Assembly (NCBI RefSeq): GCF_013425765.1
Contig: NZ_JACCJZ010000020.1
Coordinates: 806,001 to 870,000, forward strand
Reading direction: 5' to 3'
Length of the DNA stretch: 64,000 nt
Source: Luteimonas deserti
Lineage (GTDB): Bacteria; Pseudomonadota; Gammaproteobacteria; Xanthomonadales; Xanthomonadaceae
Under the pieces are notes generated by a model. That model searched no databases and had not been told where the DNA came from. It saw nothing but the letters and a program-made list of their open reading frames with translations. Below, in pieces: positions 27,527 through 37,767 of the stretch. Numbering within the stretch: position 1 is the first letter of the stretch; each line of letters begins with the position of its first letter. The translations under genes were made by a program, and so were the position numbers.

Positions 27527-28040
27527 TTAGACGTGACGTTGCGCGTCACTTTGCGAGGTTGGCCTTCCGGTCCCGCTAATATTCAGCCCGTAGAACAGGA
27601 TTTGACCCTGTGCGTCTGAATCGATGATGACGTCCTCATGCTCATCAGATAGATCAGCTGCGTTGAACTGATAGGTATCAAAGCCCTCGCCACCTTCGAG
27701 CTTGTCACTACCAAGACCGCCCCTGAAGACATCATCACCGGCGCCACCCGATAGTCTGGGTCGCAGCCAAACTTTTCGACATAAGATCTGCCGCTCCGGC
27801 ACTCATACGATAAGCGCGCGCGTGCACCTGAACCATCGCTTCGTAATCAACCTGACCATTCTTGATGATCATGTCCCGCTCGGCAAAAACGGTAGACACA
27901 AAATTAAAAAGGAATATCTCAGCTATCTTTCCCGCCACAGCGACAAGCTGCTCGTCAGACAGATTCATTTGCAGGAACCCGCCTTCCTGCTGCGACTCAG
28001 TCGATGTAGCGCTGGCTCCATCCGGTTCGTTGAGCGACAT
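27527..28040 (-). pseudogene. Remnant of an RTX calcium-binding exoprotein
   Basis: Two overlapping frames. The 5' frame starts at ATG 28040 behind AAAGGAA and encodes an intact-looking N-terminus (MSLNEPDGASATSTESQQEG, then LSDEQLVAVAGKIAEI). It stops near 27735 after 101 residues. The other frame, open to 27527, carries RTX nonapeptide-type repeats (LSGGAGDDVFRGGLGSDKLEGGEGFDTYQF), which bind calcium in type I secreted proteins. The likely ancestor was a longer protein that lost its middle and was frameshifted near 27760. No type I secretion genes are nearby. An alternative is a real 101-residue protein with a chance downstream repeat frame. Confidence 0.6.
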
Positions 28041-28593
28041 AATTTAGTTCCTTTAATTATTAAATAAGGCCCGGGAGGCCGTCGTACTCAACCAACTTTG
28101 GTGGGGCCTGATGGGTGGCTCCACCACTGTGCGTAGCCGGTAAAAAGCTGCCCACGACCCTGCGGCGACCCGCGTAGAAGAAGGTGCGCAAAGGTACATT
28201 TAGATTCGAAAGATCAATAAGTTACTAGTAGCCACTGGTGAGTGCGCTGCCCAGCTATTGGTATGGGTACTGCATCATCGAGTGCCCCGCCCATCCACTA
28301 GGCGCGCACACGATGCACAAGCGTGTACATCGGTTTACGACCCATCAAGGCGCGTACGCATCGGTGAATCAAGTAGCTCTGGAGGTCTACGAACGATCGG
28401 AAGTACCTCTGATCGCCGTCTGTAGCGCAAGGCGGCCGAGACGCCGCTGAGCGTATCGGCTCCGATCGCCGAGAGCCTTGACCGCTGTCCCGACTCAACG
28501 ACTTCGAGTCGTCTCGGATAAGCGCTCACCAAATTGGCTGGATGACGCCGCGCCGATCCTCCTGACGAGCCGAACTCCCGGGCGCGTCGGCAA
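28041..28593. other. Intergenic stretch without a supported gene
   Basis: About 550 bases where GC content climbs back toward the chromosomal level. Short open frames on both strands give no recognisable protein and lack good ribosome sites. It may contain the right-hand junction of the low-GC island. No repeat of the left-edge sequence was found by eye. Confidence 0.45.
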
Positions 28594-28944
28594 CTAGTGC
28601 TGATGCGGTGTCATATCTTTTCTGCCGGGGCCGTTCCAGCGACCCGGCTGCTCGCCCACCGGACAAACCGTCATGTACTGGCGAAACGAATTTGTATCGT
28701 CGCTCGACCAGGTCTTTCCGTAGGGGTTGACGGGCTGACAATGCGGGAGCACGACGAAGGCGCCGGTATAGGGAGGCACTGGCATCCAACAGCGCAGCGG
28801 CGCCTGTCGGATGTCCTGCCCCTGCTCGCAGAAGAGAAAAGGATCGCTGTCGCGATAGGTCAGAACGCGATCCAGGTCCTGCGCGTTGACGCCGACACTT
28901 CCGAGCAGCAGCGCAGAGAGAGTGAGAGGAATTCCAGGCTTCAT
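28594..28944 (-). CDS. Small secreted protein of unknown function
   Basis: A 116-residue protein with a clear signal peptide (MKPGIPLTLSALLLGSVGVNAQ, cleavage near residue 22). The mature part has four cysteines (FCEQGQ, LRCWMP, PHCQP, VCPVGE), enough for two disulfides, and ends in a His-rich tail (PHQH). An AAAGGAAG ribosome site lies just upstream of the ATG at 28944. The family is not recognised. It is probably periplasmic or secreted. It stands alone on the minus strand. Confidence 0.65.
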   Translation of the reverse strand: MKPGIPLTLSALLLGSVGVNAQDLDRVLTYRDSDPFLFCEQGQDIRQAPLRCWMPVPPYTGAFVVLPHCQPVNPYGKTWSSDDTNSFRQYMTVCPVGEQPGRWNGPGRKDMTPHQH

Positions 28945-29573
28945 ACACTTCCTTTGTAGAGCACATGGGACGACGGATGCGATGCCAGTGGATCAGCATT
29001 GCGCTGATGCACCTGGCGGCTTGGGATGTGACCGTGGCGCCGGTATCGCCAACTAGATCCTGACCTGACCTGACCTGACCTGGCGGGCCCGGCCATGGCC
29101 TGATTCCCCGACTGCTCGATCGAGGTTGCCCAGAATGCTGCCGGGCATGCACGAGCGCGAGAACCCGCCCGTCGCGATTGGCCGCTGGATGGACGCGTAA
29201 CCGCCGCCGCCCTGCCGATGGGCGGGATACATATCGAGTCCGTCCGGACGCTCGGCACCGGACAGGAACAGGTGCCCCGTTTCCACGGAGCGATTGGGGA
29301 CCTGGGCGTGGTTGCGCGCGTAGCGCGTTGCGGCCGCGCGGTGTTTGCAGCGGTATCGACCTCACGGCCTGTCGAGCTGGGCTCGGACGCCGTGCTCGGC
29401 GCGAACTCGAAGGCCCTTCGCGCCGCTCGTGCGGCGGTGGGCGTCGGCGGTGAACCAACCGCCTGTTTCGATACGCCCGAAACGCACGGAATGATCGCGC
29501 GAACACTACGTTCAGCGGCCTCGCGTCCGGTGATCCGGAGAACCGCGGCTCTGCCATCTGGATCGGCCATCAT
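28945..29573 (-). other. Ambiguous coding region, possibly a decayed gene
   Basis: All three minus frames are largely open because of high GC. One frame starting at 29573 opens with MADPDGRAAVLRITGREAAE, which looks natural, then turns into low-quality Arg/Ser/Pro sequence. A different frame reads naturally from about 29360 to 29053 (ATRYARNHAQVPNRS, then GHLFLSGAERPDGLDMYPAH, then GGGGYASIQRPIATGGFSRS). Together this suggests one gene broken by frameshifts. The family is not recognised. The region contains the CCTGA tandem repeat listed separately. Confidence 0.3.
29059..29082. repeat. Pentanucleotide tandem repeat (CCTGA)4-5
   Basis: Four exact CCTGA units followed by CCTG, with no interruption. 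A 5-base unit changes the reading frame with each gain or loss. It lies inside the ambiguous coding region, near the 3' end of its natural-looking frame. Confidence 0.9.
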
Positions 29574-31196
29574 TGGCTCCTCAGGTGAAGTGCGGCCGCG
29601 ACAGGCCGCAGGACGTCAACCGGACTCAATCCATGAGTCACTGCAGAGTAGTCGACGCGAACACGGCATTGCGCCTGGTTGCGCTCCGTATTCGCGTCGG
29701 GTCGAAGACTAACGCATCTTCCGCACCGGCTGCACGCGTTCGCCCAGGCCCGGAGACCGCGTTTCCCGTCAGACCGAGCGGCTGCCGTGTGCGGTCAAGG
29801 CGGGGCTCCCTCTTGCTCACGGCGCATGTCAGCACATCGCCTTTACAGGCAGAAGAACTGTGGATGCCCGCTGCGATCCGCGGTTGTGCCAGCATAGATC
29901 CGCGTACGAGCGGCGTCCGCGGCCTGCCCTTCCGATCGACACCGACATTGTGTTGGAAGACGTGGTCATGCCGCTGATGAACAGTCGAGTGGAAGCCCCA
30001 AGCGGCGAGGCTTCGAGGCTGATCAAACTGATCAGATTCTCCGACAGAACCGTTGGTGACGATCTGAGGCCACGCGGTCTGCCCTGACCGCTCCGCTTCG
30101 AGCTCAACCTGGCCGTGCCCCATGTCCTCGCTCCATCGTCATGCCATGGACGAGCGGGCCTTCGGAGCCTGCCGAGCGCGACGTACGTCTCGGAAACACC
30201 GTCCGCCGCCCTGCTCGAACGGGTAGCCGATCCAGTACCGATGACGTCGCCGCCGCTATCTGCAAGTTACGGGACGGTCGCCGTCGGGCTGATAGGCAGC
30301 GGAGACAGCCGACCCGGGCTTGCCGCGTCGCCTCTTGTAGCGCAGGCCTGTTCTGCTGGGCACCATTTGCTGCGCCAGCGGCTGCGCTTCGGGGTCCGCC
30401 CGGGGCTGCCCGGCCCGGCCCGTAGGCGAAGACTGGCGGTCCTGCGTTACGGCGGAGGCGCTCGAATGCCCACTCTTCGCCGCCTCCGGAAAACGCGGAA
30501 CGTCGTCCTGCAGCGCGGAGCCTTCATTCCTTGCGCCCCGCTCATCGGGTGAGAAAACGGACGCCCGTCGGGTATCCCTTCCCTGCTGCGACGGCTCTTC
30601 TTCCGGCCCTGCAAACGCGCCGGCTGGAAGCGGAGCCGAAGCGCACCCGTGTCATCGCGAATGCGTCCCCCGGGCCACGGGGGATCACGGTGACGCCGAC
30701 GCGCCGCGTCTCATATCACGTTCGATAGCGTTCGATGCAACGATCGTTCTACGCCGCGCACGCGTGCCGTCGAGTCGCTCAGAACCGAGCGCTCAGGTTC
30801 GCCGTGCCGCACACTGTGGAGACGGTCGCCATGGCAAACCTGGCGCCAATCCGTGCAGCAGTCATCGCTTGAACGGATTCCGCGTCTGCGCAACCGACAG
30901 CGATCGCCCCGCACAGCATCGCCAGCGAGCACCGTCTGATCGGATCTGCCGTCTCTGTCAGGCACGGTCGCGCGGCGACGGCCTTGCGCCGTCACCTCCG
31001 GGGCCGATTCCTTGCGGTCTGCAGCGCAACCCAGCTCGACGCAGCGCCGAACGTTTCCCACGTCACGGTCTCGTCAGCATTGTGCAAGCCGCCGCGGCGG
31101 CGGCCGCACCCGGCGACCTCGGGTCGGCCCCAGCTGGCCGGTCATACGCTCGGCCGGCTAGCGTGCCGGATGTTCAGGACGATGTTGGAGCCCTCG
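29574..31196. other. GC-rich stretch of 1.6 kb with no convincing gene
   Basis: Long open frames exist on both strands, but they are mutually overlapping, rich in Arg/Pro/Ala, and show no motif, signal peptide or ribosome site that I trust. It may be degenerated coding sequence at the far end of the accessory region. Nothing else was recognised. Confidence 0.5.
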
Positions 31197-31562
31197 ATGA
31201 CCGGTACCCACCGCGCCGTGCAATCGCCCATCGATGCGGGTATCAGGCGCATCACGCCGGAGTCCTGGCGAATGCTTGCGCTCGCGGCGACGGGCCTACT
31301 CGTCGCCTCGAATCTGGCCTGGTGGTCGACGACGCGGTCCGGCGCCGAGCAGCGTGGTAGCCCACCGGCCGCGGCGTCGACGCTTCCGGCTCCGGAGCGG
31401 GTGATCTACGAATACGGGCCGACCCCCCTGGCGGCCGAAGTCCCTACCCCCGTGGACCAGACCCCGACACCGCTGCGACCGGGTGAGCGCTGCGCCGGTG
31501 GCCAGATCATCCGACGGCTCCCCAACGGCTGGGAAGGCGTGGGACGCCCCTGCACGCCCTGA
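31197..31562 (+). CDS. Small membrane-anchored protein of unknown function
   Basis: A 121-residue protein. One transmembrane helix (WRMLALAATGLLVASNLAWW, about residues 24-43) follows a cytoplasmic N-terminus. A Pro-rich linker then leads to a compact C-terminus (RPGERCAGGQIIRRLPNGWE, then GVGRPC) with two cysteines. The ATG at 31197 is preferred because GGAG lies 6 bases upstream; in-frame ATGs at 31170 and 31182 lack such a site. The family is not recognised, though the C-terminal style resembles small Xanthomonadaceae proteins that display RLPNGW. It converges on the next gene with 28 bases between. Confidence 0.6.
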   Translation: MTGTHRAVQSPIDAGIRRITPESWRMLALAATGLLVASNLAWWSTTRSGAEQRGSPPAAASTLPAPERVIYEYGPTPLAAEVPTPVDQTPTPLRPGERCAGGQIIRRLPNGWEGVGRPCTP

Positions 31563-31590
31563 GCGCGATCTGCGCGTGCAGGCCGGCGGG

Positions 31591-32025
31591 CTATCGTGGC
31601 GGCCGATGGTTGCAGGCGGCCGAGACGCGGTCGTTGAGGCGGCGCAAGTCCTCGTAGCGGCGCTTCAATCCAAGACGTGCGAGCGCGGTCTCGCGGCCGG
31701 CACGCGCTGCGAGGCATCGTGCGTGCGGATCCGGCGCGTTCGCTGCCCTGCGATGCGGCGCATTCCGATGCGACACGTCGGACGAGCTGGCACGACGCGG
31801 TCCCGGCTGTGCGGTCGGGCGCGCATCGCGTGACTGCTCCCCGTGCGCACTTCGAGTCGTCTGGAATGCCGCCACCTCCCAATGCTGGAGTGTCGCACCC
31901 GCGGCGCACGGCATTGACTGGTAGGCATGGCGACCCTGCCCCTCATCACACTTGTAGATCGCCTCCTGGGCCGGGCTTGGCAGCCACGGCAGGAGCAACA
32001 GCCCGCCTGCGATGTATCGACGCAT
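31591..32025 (-). CDS. Secreted DUF4124-like protein
   Basis: A 144-residue protein. A signal peptide (MRRYIAGGLLLLPWLPSPAQ) leads into IYKCDEGQGRHAYQSMPC, the core of the DUF4124 domain (xYKCxDxxGxxxYxxxPC), common in periplasmic proteins of this order. A basic linker follows, then a helical C-terminus (RETALARLGLKRRYEDLRRL, then NDRVSAAC). Family function is unknown. The intact signal peptide and conserved cysteines support a real gene. It is the last gene before conserved chromosome resumes with rarA. Confidence 0.7.
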   Translation of the reverse strand: MRRYIAGGLLLLPWLPSPAQEAIYKCDEGQGRHAYQSMPCAAGATLQHWEVAAFQTTRSAHGEQSRDARPTAQPGPRRASSSDVSHRNAPHRRAANAPDPHARCLAARAGRETALARLGLKRRYEDLRRLNDRVSAACNHRPPR

Positions 32026-32144
32026 GACCGCCCCGGATCGTGATCCGCTCTCGAGTCTGACGCGGTCACTGCGGGGGGCAATCGGCCGGCCGGCCTTTCA
32101 GGCCATCGGAATCGCAGCCGCCGGGATGTCGGACGAACACGGGG

Positions 32145-33524
32145 TCAGTCGGCGCCGGTTCCGCGCGCACGGTCCAGCGCCTCGGCACGGGCGGCACGGA
32201 TCCGATCGAGCTTGTCCTTGAGCTTGAGCTCCAGTCCCCGTTCGACCGGTTCGTAGTACACCCGCTCGCCCATCGCATCGGGAAACCCGCTCTGGTCGAG
32301 CGCGATGCCGCCTTCGGCATCGTGGTCGTACTGGTAGCCGCTTCCGTAACCGAGTTCCTTCATCAGCGTCGTAGGCGCGTTGCGGATGTGGAGCGGCACA
32401 TCCTGCGTGCCGAATTCGCGCACGTCGCGCTTCGCCTGCTTGAAGGCCACGTAACCGGCGTTCGACTTCGCGGTGCTGGCCAGGTAGATCACCAGCTGGG
32501 CCAGGGCGAGCTCGCCCTCGGGACTGCCGAGTCGATCGAAGGTCTCCCAGGCATCGATGGACATCTGCAAGGCGCGCGGATCGGCCAGGCCGACATCCTC
32601 GACCGCCATGCGCGTCATCCGCCGCGCGAGATAGCCGGGATCGCAGCCGCCGTCGAGCATCCGCGTCAGCCAGTACAGGGCGGCGTCCGGATTGGAGCTG
32701 CGAACGCACTTGTGCAGAGCCGAGATCTGGTCGTAGAACTGTTCGCCGCCCTTGTCGAACCGGCGCGTGCGGTCGGCGAGCACCTGCTCGATGGTACTGG
32801 CGGTGACGTCGCCGCCCTCGCCCGCCAGCTCGGCGGCGATCTCCAGCAGCGTCAAAGCGCGGCGCACGTCGCCGTCGGCGGCGACCGCGATCAACCGCAG
32901 CAGGTCGTCCGCGATCCGCAATCCGCGATCACCGAGCCCGCGCTCGGTATCGGACAGGGCCCGATGCAGTGATTCCAGGATGTCGTCGGGCGACACCGAT
33001 TCGAGCACGTGCACCCGGCAACGCGACAGCAACGCGGAGTTGAGCTCGAAGGACGGATTCTCGGTGGTCGCACCGACGAAGACGATCGTGCCGCGTTCGA
33101 TGTGCGGCAGAAACGCGTCCTGCTGGGTCTTGTTGAAGCGGTGTACCTCGTCGACGAACAGCACCGTGCGGCGCCCGCCATCGAAGCGGTGCGCGGCCTC
33201 GGCCAGCACCTGGCGGACTTCGGGCAGGCCGGACAGCACCGCCGAGATCGCCTTGAATTCCGCATCGGCGTAATGCGCGAGCAGCAGCGCCAGCGTGGTC
33301 TTGCCGCAGCCCGGCGGGCCCCACAACACCATCGAATGGATCTTGCCGGCCTCCACGGCCGTGCGCAGCGCGGTCCCCTCGGCGACCAGACGGCGCTGGC
33401 CCACCATCTCGTCGAGCCTGGCGGGGCGCATGCGCTCGGCCAGCGGACGCATCGCGCTGCGGTCGACCTGCAGCAGGTCGCCGGTGTCGGCGCGGGAGGG
33501 TCGGAGATTACGGGTTCCGGGCAC
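32145..33524 (-). CDS. rarA: Replication-associated recombination protein A (RarA/MgsA AAA+ ATPase)
   Basis: A 459-residue AAA+ ATPase that acts at stalled replication forks and loads near single-stranded DNA. It has Walker A GPPGCGKT at 69-76, Walker B VLFVDEVHRF at about 121-130, sensor 1 ATTENPSFELN, and the C-terminal MgsA tetramerisation region (SALHKCVRSSNPDAALYWL, then GGCDPGYLARRM). The start is GTG at 33524 with AGG about 8 bases upstream. The first 24 residues are a poorly conserved leader before RPLAERMRPARLDEMVGQ. The lolA-rarA order is usual in gammaproteobacteria, but here another gene lies between the two. Confidence 0.95.
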   Translation of the reverse strand: MPGTRNLRPSRADTGDLLQVDRSAMRPLAERMRPARLDEMVGQRRLVAEGTALRTAVEAGKIHSMVLWGPPGCGKTTLALLLAHYADAEFKAISAVLSGLPEVRQVLAEAAHRFDGGRRTVLFVDEVHRFNKTQQDAFLPHIERGTIVFVGATTENPSFELNSALLSRCRVHVLESVSPDDILESLHRALSDTERGLGDRGLRIADDLLRLIAVAADGDVRRALTLLEIAAELAGEGGDVTASTIEQVLADRTRRFDKGGEQFYDQISALHKCVRSSNPDAALYWLTRMLDGGCDPGYLARRMTRMAVEDVGLADPRALQMSIDAWETFDRLGSPEGELALAQLVIYLASTAKSNAGYVAFKQAKRDVREFGTQDVPLHIRNAPTTLMKELGYGSGYQYDHDAEGGIALDQSGFPDAMGERVYYEPVERGLELKLKDKLDRIRAARAEALDRARGTGAD

Positions 33525-33563
33525 GCGTTAACCTGTGGGGACTGGAGTGCGAGGGACTGCGAC

Positions 33564-34415
33564 ATGCCGATATTGCGCCACGGGAACGTGATCACAAGCG
33601 CGACGCGCCCCCTCGCGCGGTCGGTCCTCGGGATCGTGCTCTGCGCACTGTCCGCGACCGCCGCCGCCGACTGGCGGCGGGATGCGGTCGACACGCTGAC
33701 GCGGGAATCGGAGGGGCACCGCCTGGTCGTGCTCGGCGAGATGCACGGCACGCGCGAGCTCCCGCTGCTGGCCGGTGATCTGCTCGAACGCTGGAGCGCC
33801 GCATCGCCGGTGCTGCTGGCGCTGGAGATCCCAACGCGCGAACACGAGGCCCTGCGTGCCGCCGTGGCCAGCGGCGGCACCGATGCGACGATCGAAGCGC
33901 TGCGACGACGCGCCTGGTGGCAGGTGCCGCCAGCCGAGAACGACGGACGTCGAAGCGAGGATGTCTTGGCGCTGGTCCGCCGCGTCGGCCGACTCCAGGC
34001 ATCGGGGCGCGACGTCGCGCTCCTGCCCTTCGATCCGCGCGACATCCGCTGCTACCAGCGCGGCGACTGCGAGGCAGCGATGGCCCACGTGCTGCAGCGG
34101 GCGCATGACGCGCTCCCGCATGGCCGGATCGTGGTCGTCACCGGCAACGTGCACGCGATGCGCGCGCGGCCACCGGGTGCACCGGAGAGGTTTCCCGAGC
34201 AACCGATGACCGCGCTGCTGCAGGATCTGTCGCCCTACTCGGTGAACGTCACGTCCGCGCGCGGCGCGTTCTGGGCCTGCGGCGAGACATGCGGGACGGT
34301 CGATGTCGCGCCATCACGCCACGGCGGACGCGAAAGGCAGGGCTCCCCGTTCGATTACCGGCTCGTGCTGCCGATGTTCACGCCGATCCGGCAGGTCGGG
34401 CAGCCAGCGCGCTGA
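33564..34415 (+). CDS. Secreted ChaN/EreA-like protein
   Basis: A 283-residue protein with a signal peptide (about residues 1-35, ending SATAAAD). The mature part begins with LVVLGEMHGTRELPLLAGDL, matching the GExHxxxxxxxL opening of the ChaN/EreA/TraB-like superfamily. Later LLALEIPTREHE and RIVVVTGNVHAM match further conserved positions. ChaN proteins bind haem as dimers; whether this one does is unknown. Two C-terminal cysteines (FWACGETC) could form a disulfide. The promoter region is shared with the divergent rarA start 39 bases away. The gene converges on lolA. Family assignment is moderate. Confidence 0.6.
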   Translation: MPILRHGNVITSATRPLARSVLGIVLCALSATAAADWRRDAVDTLTRESEGHRLVVLGEMHGTRELPLLAGDLLERWSAASPVLLALEIPTREHEALRAAVASGGTDATIEALRRRAWWQVPPAENDGRRSEDVLALVRRVGRLQASGRDVALLPFDPRDIRCYQRGDCEAAMAHVLQRAHDALPHGRIVVVTGNVHAMRARPPGAPERFPEQPMTALLQDLSPYSVNVTSARGAFWACGETCGTVDVAPSRHGGRERQGSPFDYRLVLPMFTPIRQVGQPAR

Positions 34416-34581
34416 CTTGGCTCGTCACCACGGCGGACGCTGGAATCCGCTTCGCCGGTGGGGCTCCGAACCCCAGCGTGACCGGACATGCATCTGATAG
34501 GCGGCGCCGGGGCGACGGTCGATCTGGATCAGCGCGCTGAAAAACGCCTCGCGCGCTGTCCACACCAAGGCCGGTGCGGCG

Positions 34582-35223
34582 TCATTCCTCGCCGACGACG
34601 TCCACACCGGCCGGCGGTGTATAGCGGAAGGTATCGCGCGCGAAGGTCGGATTGCGCGTCCAGCCGCTGAAGCCGATGGTCGTGCGCTGGCCCAGCGTGT
34701 CGTGGATCTCCATGCGGCTCAGCGCGCCGTCGGCCGCGAACCCGAGCCGCGCGCGTTCGAAGGCAGCGTTATCGCTGCGCTTGGGTCGCAACTGCAGCCA
34801 GTTCAGGCCCGCGGAAGACCCGGCGGGCTCGACGTTGAAATCGCGGTCCAGCTTGGCCGGATCGATCAGCGCGGCGAGTGGACTGTCCTGCTCCTGGCTG
34901 CCCTGCGATCGCCGGGTCACCTGCTGCAGGTCCGGATCGTAGACCCAGACGGTGCGACCGTCGGCCACGATGAGCTGCGGATACGGTTTCACGTATTCCC
35001 AGCGGAACAAACGGGGCGCCGATAGCGCCAACGTGCCGCTCGAGGTCTCCTTGACCCGGCCGTTGCCGTCGGTGACCTGCTGGGTGAACTGCCCTTCCAG
35101 TCCTTTCAGACCGCGGGTGAACTGGTCCAGCTGGGCGCGTGCATCGTTGGCATGCGCCACGCCGGCGATGACCAGCACGGCGGCGGTGGCGAACCAGCGT
35201 GAGTGACGGATCAGTGCGCGCAT
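34582..35223 (-). CDS. lolA: Outer-membrane lipoprotein carrier protein LolA
   Basis: A 213-residue periplasmic chaperone that accepts lipoproteins from LolCDE and hands them to LolB. The signal peptide ends AGVAHAND near residue 25. The mature sequence has LDQFTRGLKGLEGQFTQQV, then GTLALSAPRLFRWEYVKPYP and DGRTVWVYDPDLQQVT, all LolA signatures. The ATG at 35223 is used because it directly precedes the basic signal-peptide start and has GAGG upstream; a 29-codon extension shows no signal-peptide logic. It lies just downstream of ftsK on the same strand, the usual ftsK-lolA order. Confidence 0.95.
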   Translation of the reverse strand: MRALIRHSRWFATAAVLVIAGVAHANDARAQLDQFTRGLKGLEGQFTQQVTDGNGRVKETSSGTLALSAPRLFRWEYVKPYPQLIVADGRTVWVYDPDLQQVTRRSQGSQEQDSPLAALIDPAKLDRDFNVEPAGSSAGLNWLQLRPKRSDNAAFERARLGFAADGALSRMEIHDTLGQRTTIGFSGWTRNPTFARDTFRYTPPAGVDVVGEE

Positions 35224-35342
35224 GCTGCAGGCCTCGGAGTGCGTTGTGTTGAGCGGAGTGTGCGAATCGGTTGCTGAATGCGCCGGTGACACTGCAGCGC
35301 GATGCCGCAATCGTGCATCCGCGATTCAGCGCGGGATGTCGA

Positions 35343-37721
35343 TCAGCGCGGCGGCGGCGGCGGCGCGAGTACGCTGCGATCGCCGTTGTGCTCGGGCGGG
35401 CTGACCACACCGGCCGCTTCCATGGCTTCGACCAGGCGCGCAGCGCGGTTGTAACCGATCTTCAGCCGGCGCTGGACCCCTGAGATCGAGGCGCGCCGTG
35501 TCTCGGTGACGATCTTCACCGCCTCGTCGTACAGCGGATCGCTCTCGTCGCCGCCACTGCTGCTGGCCTCCGGCAGGCCGGTTGCGCCGACGACCGTGCC
35601 GTCCCCCATGGTCTGCACTTCGTCGAGCACGCCTTCGATGTACTCGGCCTTGCCGCTCTGCTTGAGGTGTTCGACGACGCGGTGGACTTCCTCGTCGGAC
35701 ACGAACGCGCCGTGCACGCGCTCGGGCATCGCCGTGCCCGGCGGCAGGTACAGCATGTCGCCGTGGCCCAGCAGCGTTTCGGCGCCGGACTGGTCGAGGA
35801 TGGTGCGCGAATCGATCTTGGAACTGACCTGGAAGGCGATGCGGGTCGGGATGTTGGCCTTGATCAGGCCCGTGATCACGTCCACCGATGGACGCTGCGT
35901 GGCCAGGATCAGATGGATGCCCGCCGCGCGCGCCTTCTGCGCCAGACGCGCGATGAGTTCTTCGACCTTCTTGCCGACGATCATCATCATGTCGGCGAAT
36001 TCGTCGATGAAGATGACGATGTAGGGCAGCGGCTCGAGCAGCTCGGCGACGTCGCTGGTCTCCGGATTGGGACGGAACAGGGGATCCGACAGCGGTTGCC
36101 CCGCGTCCTGAGCGTCCTTCACCTTCTTGTTGAAGCCCGCGAGGTTGCGCACCCCCACCGCGCTCATCAGCTTGTAGCGGCGCTCCATCTCGGCCACGCA
36201 CCAGCGCAGGCCGTTGGCGGCCTCCTTCATGTCGGTGACCACCGGCGCCAGCAGATGCGGGATGCCCTCGTAGACGCTGAGCTCCAGCATCTTCGGGTCG
36301 ATCATCAGCATGCGGAGGTCTTTCGGGCTCGCCTTGAACAGCAGGCTCAGCACCATCGCGTTGACGGCGACCGATTTGCCCGAGCCGGTGGTGCCGGCCA
36401 CCAGCAGATGCGGCATGCGCGCAAGATCCGCCACCACCGACTGGCCGCTGATCCCCTTGCCGAGCGCCAGCGTGAGCGGGCTGGCCGACTTGTCGTACTC
36501 CTTCGAGCGCAGCAGCTCGGAGAGATAGATCATCTCGCGGCGTACGTTGGGGATCTCGATGCCGATCACCGACTTGCCCGGGATCACGTCCACCACACGG
36601 ACGGATTTCACCGACAGGCCGCGTGCGATGTCCTTGTCCAGCGAACTGATCTGGCTGACCTTCACCCCGGGCGCAGGCTCCATCTCGAAGCGCGTGATCA
36701 CCGGACCCGGCTGGGCCTCCTTCACTTCCACGTCGATGCGGAAGTCCTTGAGCTTGAACTCGATCTGCCGGGACAGCGTTTCGAGGGTTTCCTCGTCGTA
36801 GCCGTTCGGCTGCGGCTTGGGATCGTCGAGCAGCGACAGCGGGGGCAGGTCGGAACCGTTGGCGCCCACGCCGTGGAACATCGGAATCTGCTGCTCGCGC
36901 TTGGCGCGTTCGCTCTTCTCCACCACCGGCGCGGCCGCCGGCGGTTCGATCTTCACCGGCGCCCGCTTGGCGCGCAGTTCGGTCTCGATCTTGCGCGCCT
37001 CGGTGCGCTCCTCGCGGTGCTCGCGCGCCTCCTTCCACTCGCTGGCCTGCTTGCTGCCGCGTCGGAACATCACCGGCATGCGCAGGACCCAGCCGCCGAT
37101 GCGGTCCATCACCGCGAACCAGGACAGGCCGGTCGCCAGCGTGACCGAGACCAGGAACAGTGCGAGCAGGAACAGGTTGCCACCCACCGGCCCGACGCCG
37201 CCGTAGAGCGAGTTGCCCACCAGCCGGCCGAGGATGCCCCCCCCGCCTGCCGACAGGTTTTCCACCGCGGGCAGACGCAGATAGAGCAGTCCGGTCGACG
37301 CGACCAGGAAGCCGACGATGCCGACCAGCCGCAGGGCGGGGCCGAAATCCGTATGACGCTCGGGATCACGCTCGATGCCGAACAGCGCGATCCAGGCCAC
37401 TGCACCGAGGATCACCGGCAGCAGATAGGCCACGTATCCGCAGAGGTGCAGCAGCACGTCGGCGATCCACGCGCCCACCGGCCCGCCGACGTTCCTGAGC
37501 GGCGCAGTGACGCTGCCGGCGTTGGTCCAGCCCGGATCGGTGTGCGAGTAGGTGAACAGGCACGCCAGCAGATACAGCAGGAACGGCGCGATCACGATCA
37601 GCGCGATGTCGCGTACGAGACGCTGGCGCCGCGGATTCGGCACAGCCGCGGACGCCGGTGGACCGGCATCCTTGCTGGGACTGCGCACGCGCTTGGCGCG
37701 CTCTGTGAGCGGACGTGCCAC
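35343..37721 (-). CDS. ftsK: DNA translocase FtsK
   Basis: A 792-residue septal DNA pump that aligns chromosome dimers for XerCD. Four hydrophobic helices lie in residues about 36-205. A short charged linker (about 220-300) leads to the motor: an alpha domain ([20 protein letters not shown]), Walker A GTTGSGKS at 443-450, and Walker [14 protein letters not shown]. The C-terminal gamma winged helix ([20 protein letters not shown]) reads KOPS sites. The linker is much shorter than in E. coli FtsK (1329 residues), as is normal in this family. The start is GTG at 37721. The protein ends in a Pro run. lolA follows with 119 bases between. Confidence 0.96.
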   Translation of the reverse strand: MARPLTERAKRVRSPSKDAGPPASAAVPNPRRQRLVRDIALIVIAPFLLYLLACLFTYSHTDPGWTNAGSVTAPLRNVGGPVGAWIADVLLHLCGYVAYLLPVILGAVAWIALFGIERDPERHTDFGPALRLVGIVGFLVASTGLLYLRLPAVENLSAGGGGILGRLVGNSLYGGVGPVGGNLFLLALFLVSVTLATGLSWFAVMDRIGGWVLRMPVMFRRGSKQASEWKEAREHREERTEARKIETELRAKRAPVKIEPPAAAPVVEKSERAKREQQIPMFHGVGANGSDLPPLSLLDDPKPQPNGYDEETLETLSRQIEFKLKDFRIDVEVKEAQPGPVITRFEMEPAPGVKVSQISSLDKDIARGLSVKSVRVVDVIPGKSVIGIEIPNVRREMIYLSELLRSKEYDKSASPLTLALGKGISGQSVVADLARMPHLLVAGTTGSGKSVAVNAMVLSLLFKASPKDLRMLMIDPKMLELSVYEGIPHLLAPVVTDMKEAANGLRWCVAEMERRYKLMSAVGVRNLAGFNKKVKDAQDAGQPLSDPLFRPNPETSDVAELLEPLPYIVIFIDEFADMMMIVGKKVEELIARLAQKARAAGIHLILATQRPSVDVITGLIKANIPTRIAFQVSSKIDSRTILDQSGAETLLGHGDMLYLPPGTAMPERVHGAFVSDEEVHRVVEHLKQSGKAEYIEGVLDEVQTMGDGTVVGATGLPEASSSGGDESDPLYDEAVKIVTETRRASISGVQRRLKIGYNRAARLVEAMEAAGVVSPPEHNGDRSVLAPPPPPR

Positions 37722-37767
37722 CGTGGGTTTTTACCTGAAGAAGTGGGCCCAGGTGTTTGATCTTACG

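Noticed and set aside
32145..34581. CRISPR or other short repeat arrays in the window
   Set aside because: No regularly spaced direct repeats were seen here or elsewhere, apart from the CCTGA tract and protein-level repeats.
34416..34581. Possible small genes in the convergent chaN-like/lolA gap
   Set aside because: Short frames on both strands lack starts with ribosome sites and recognisable sequence.
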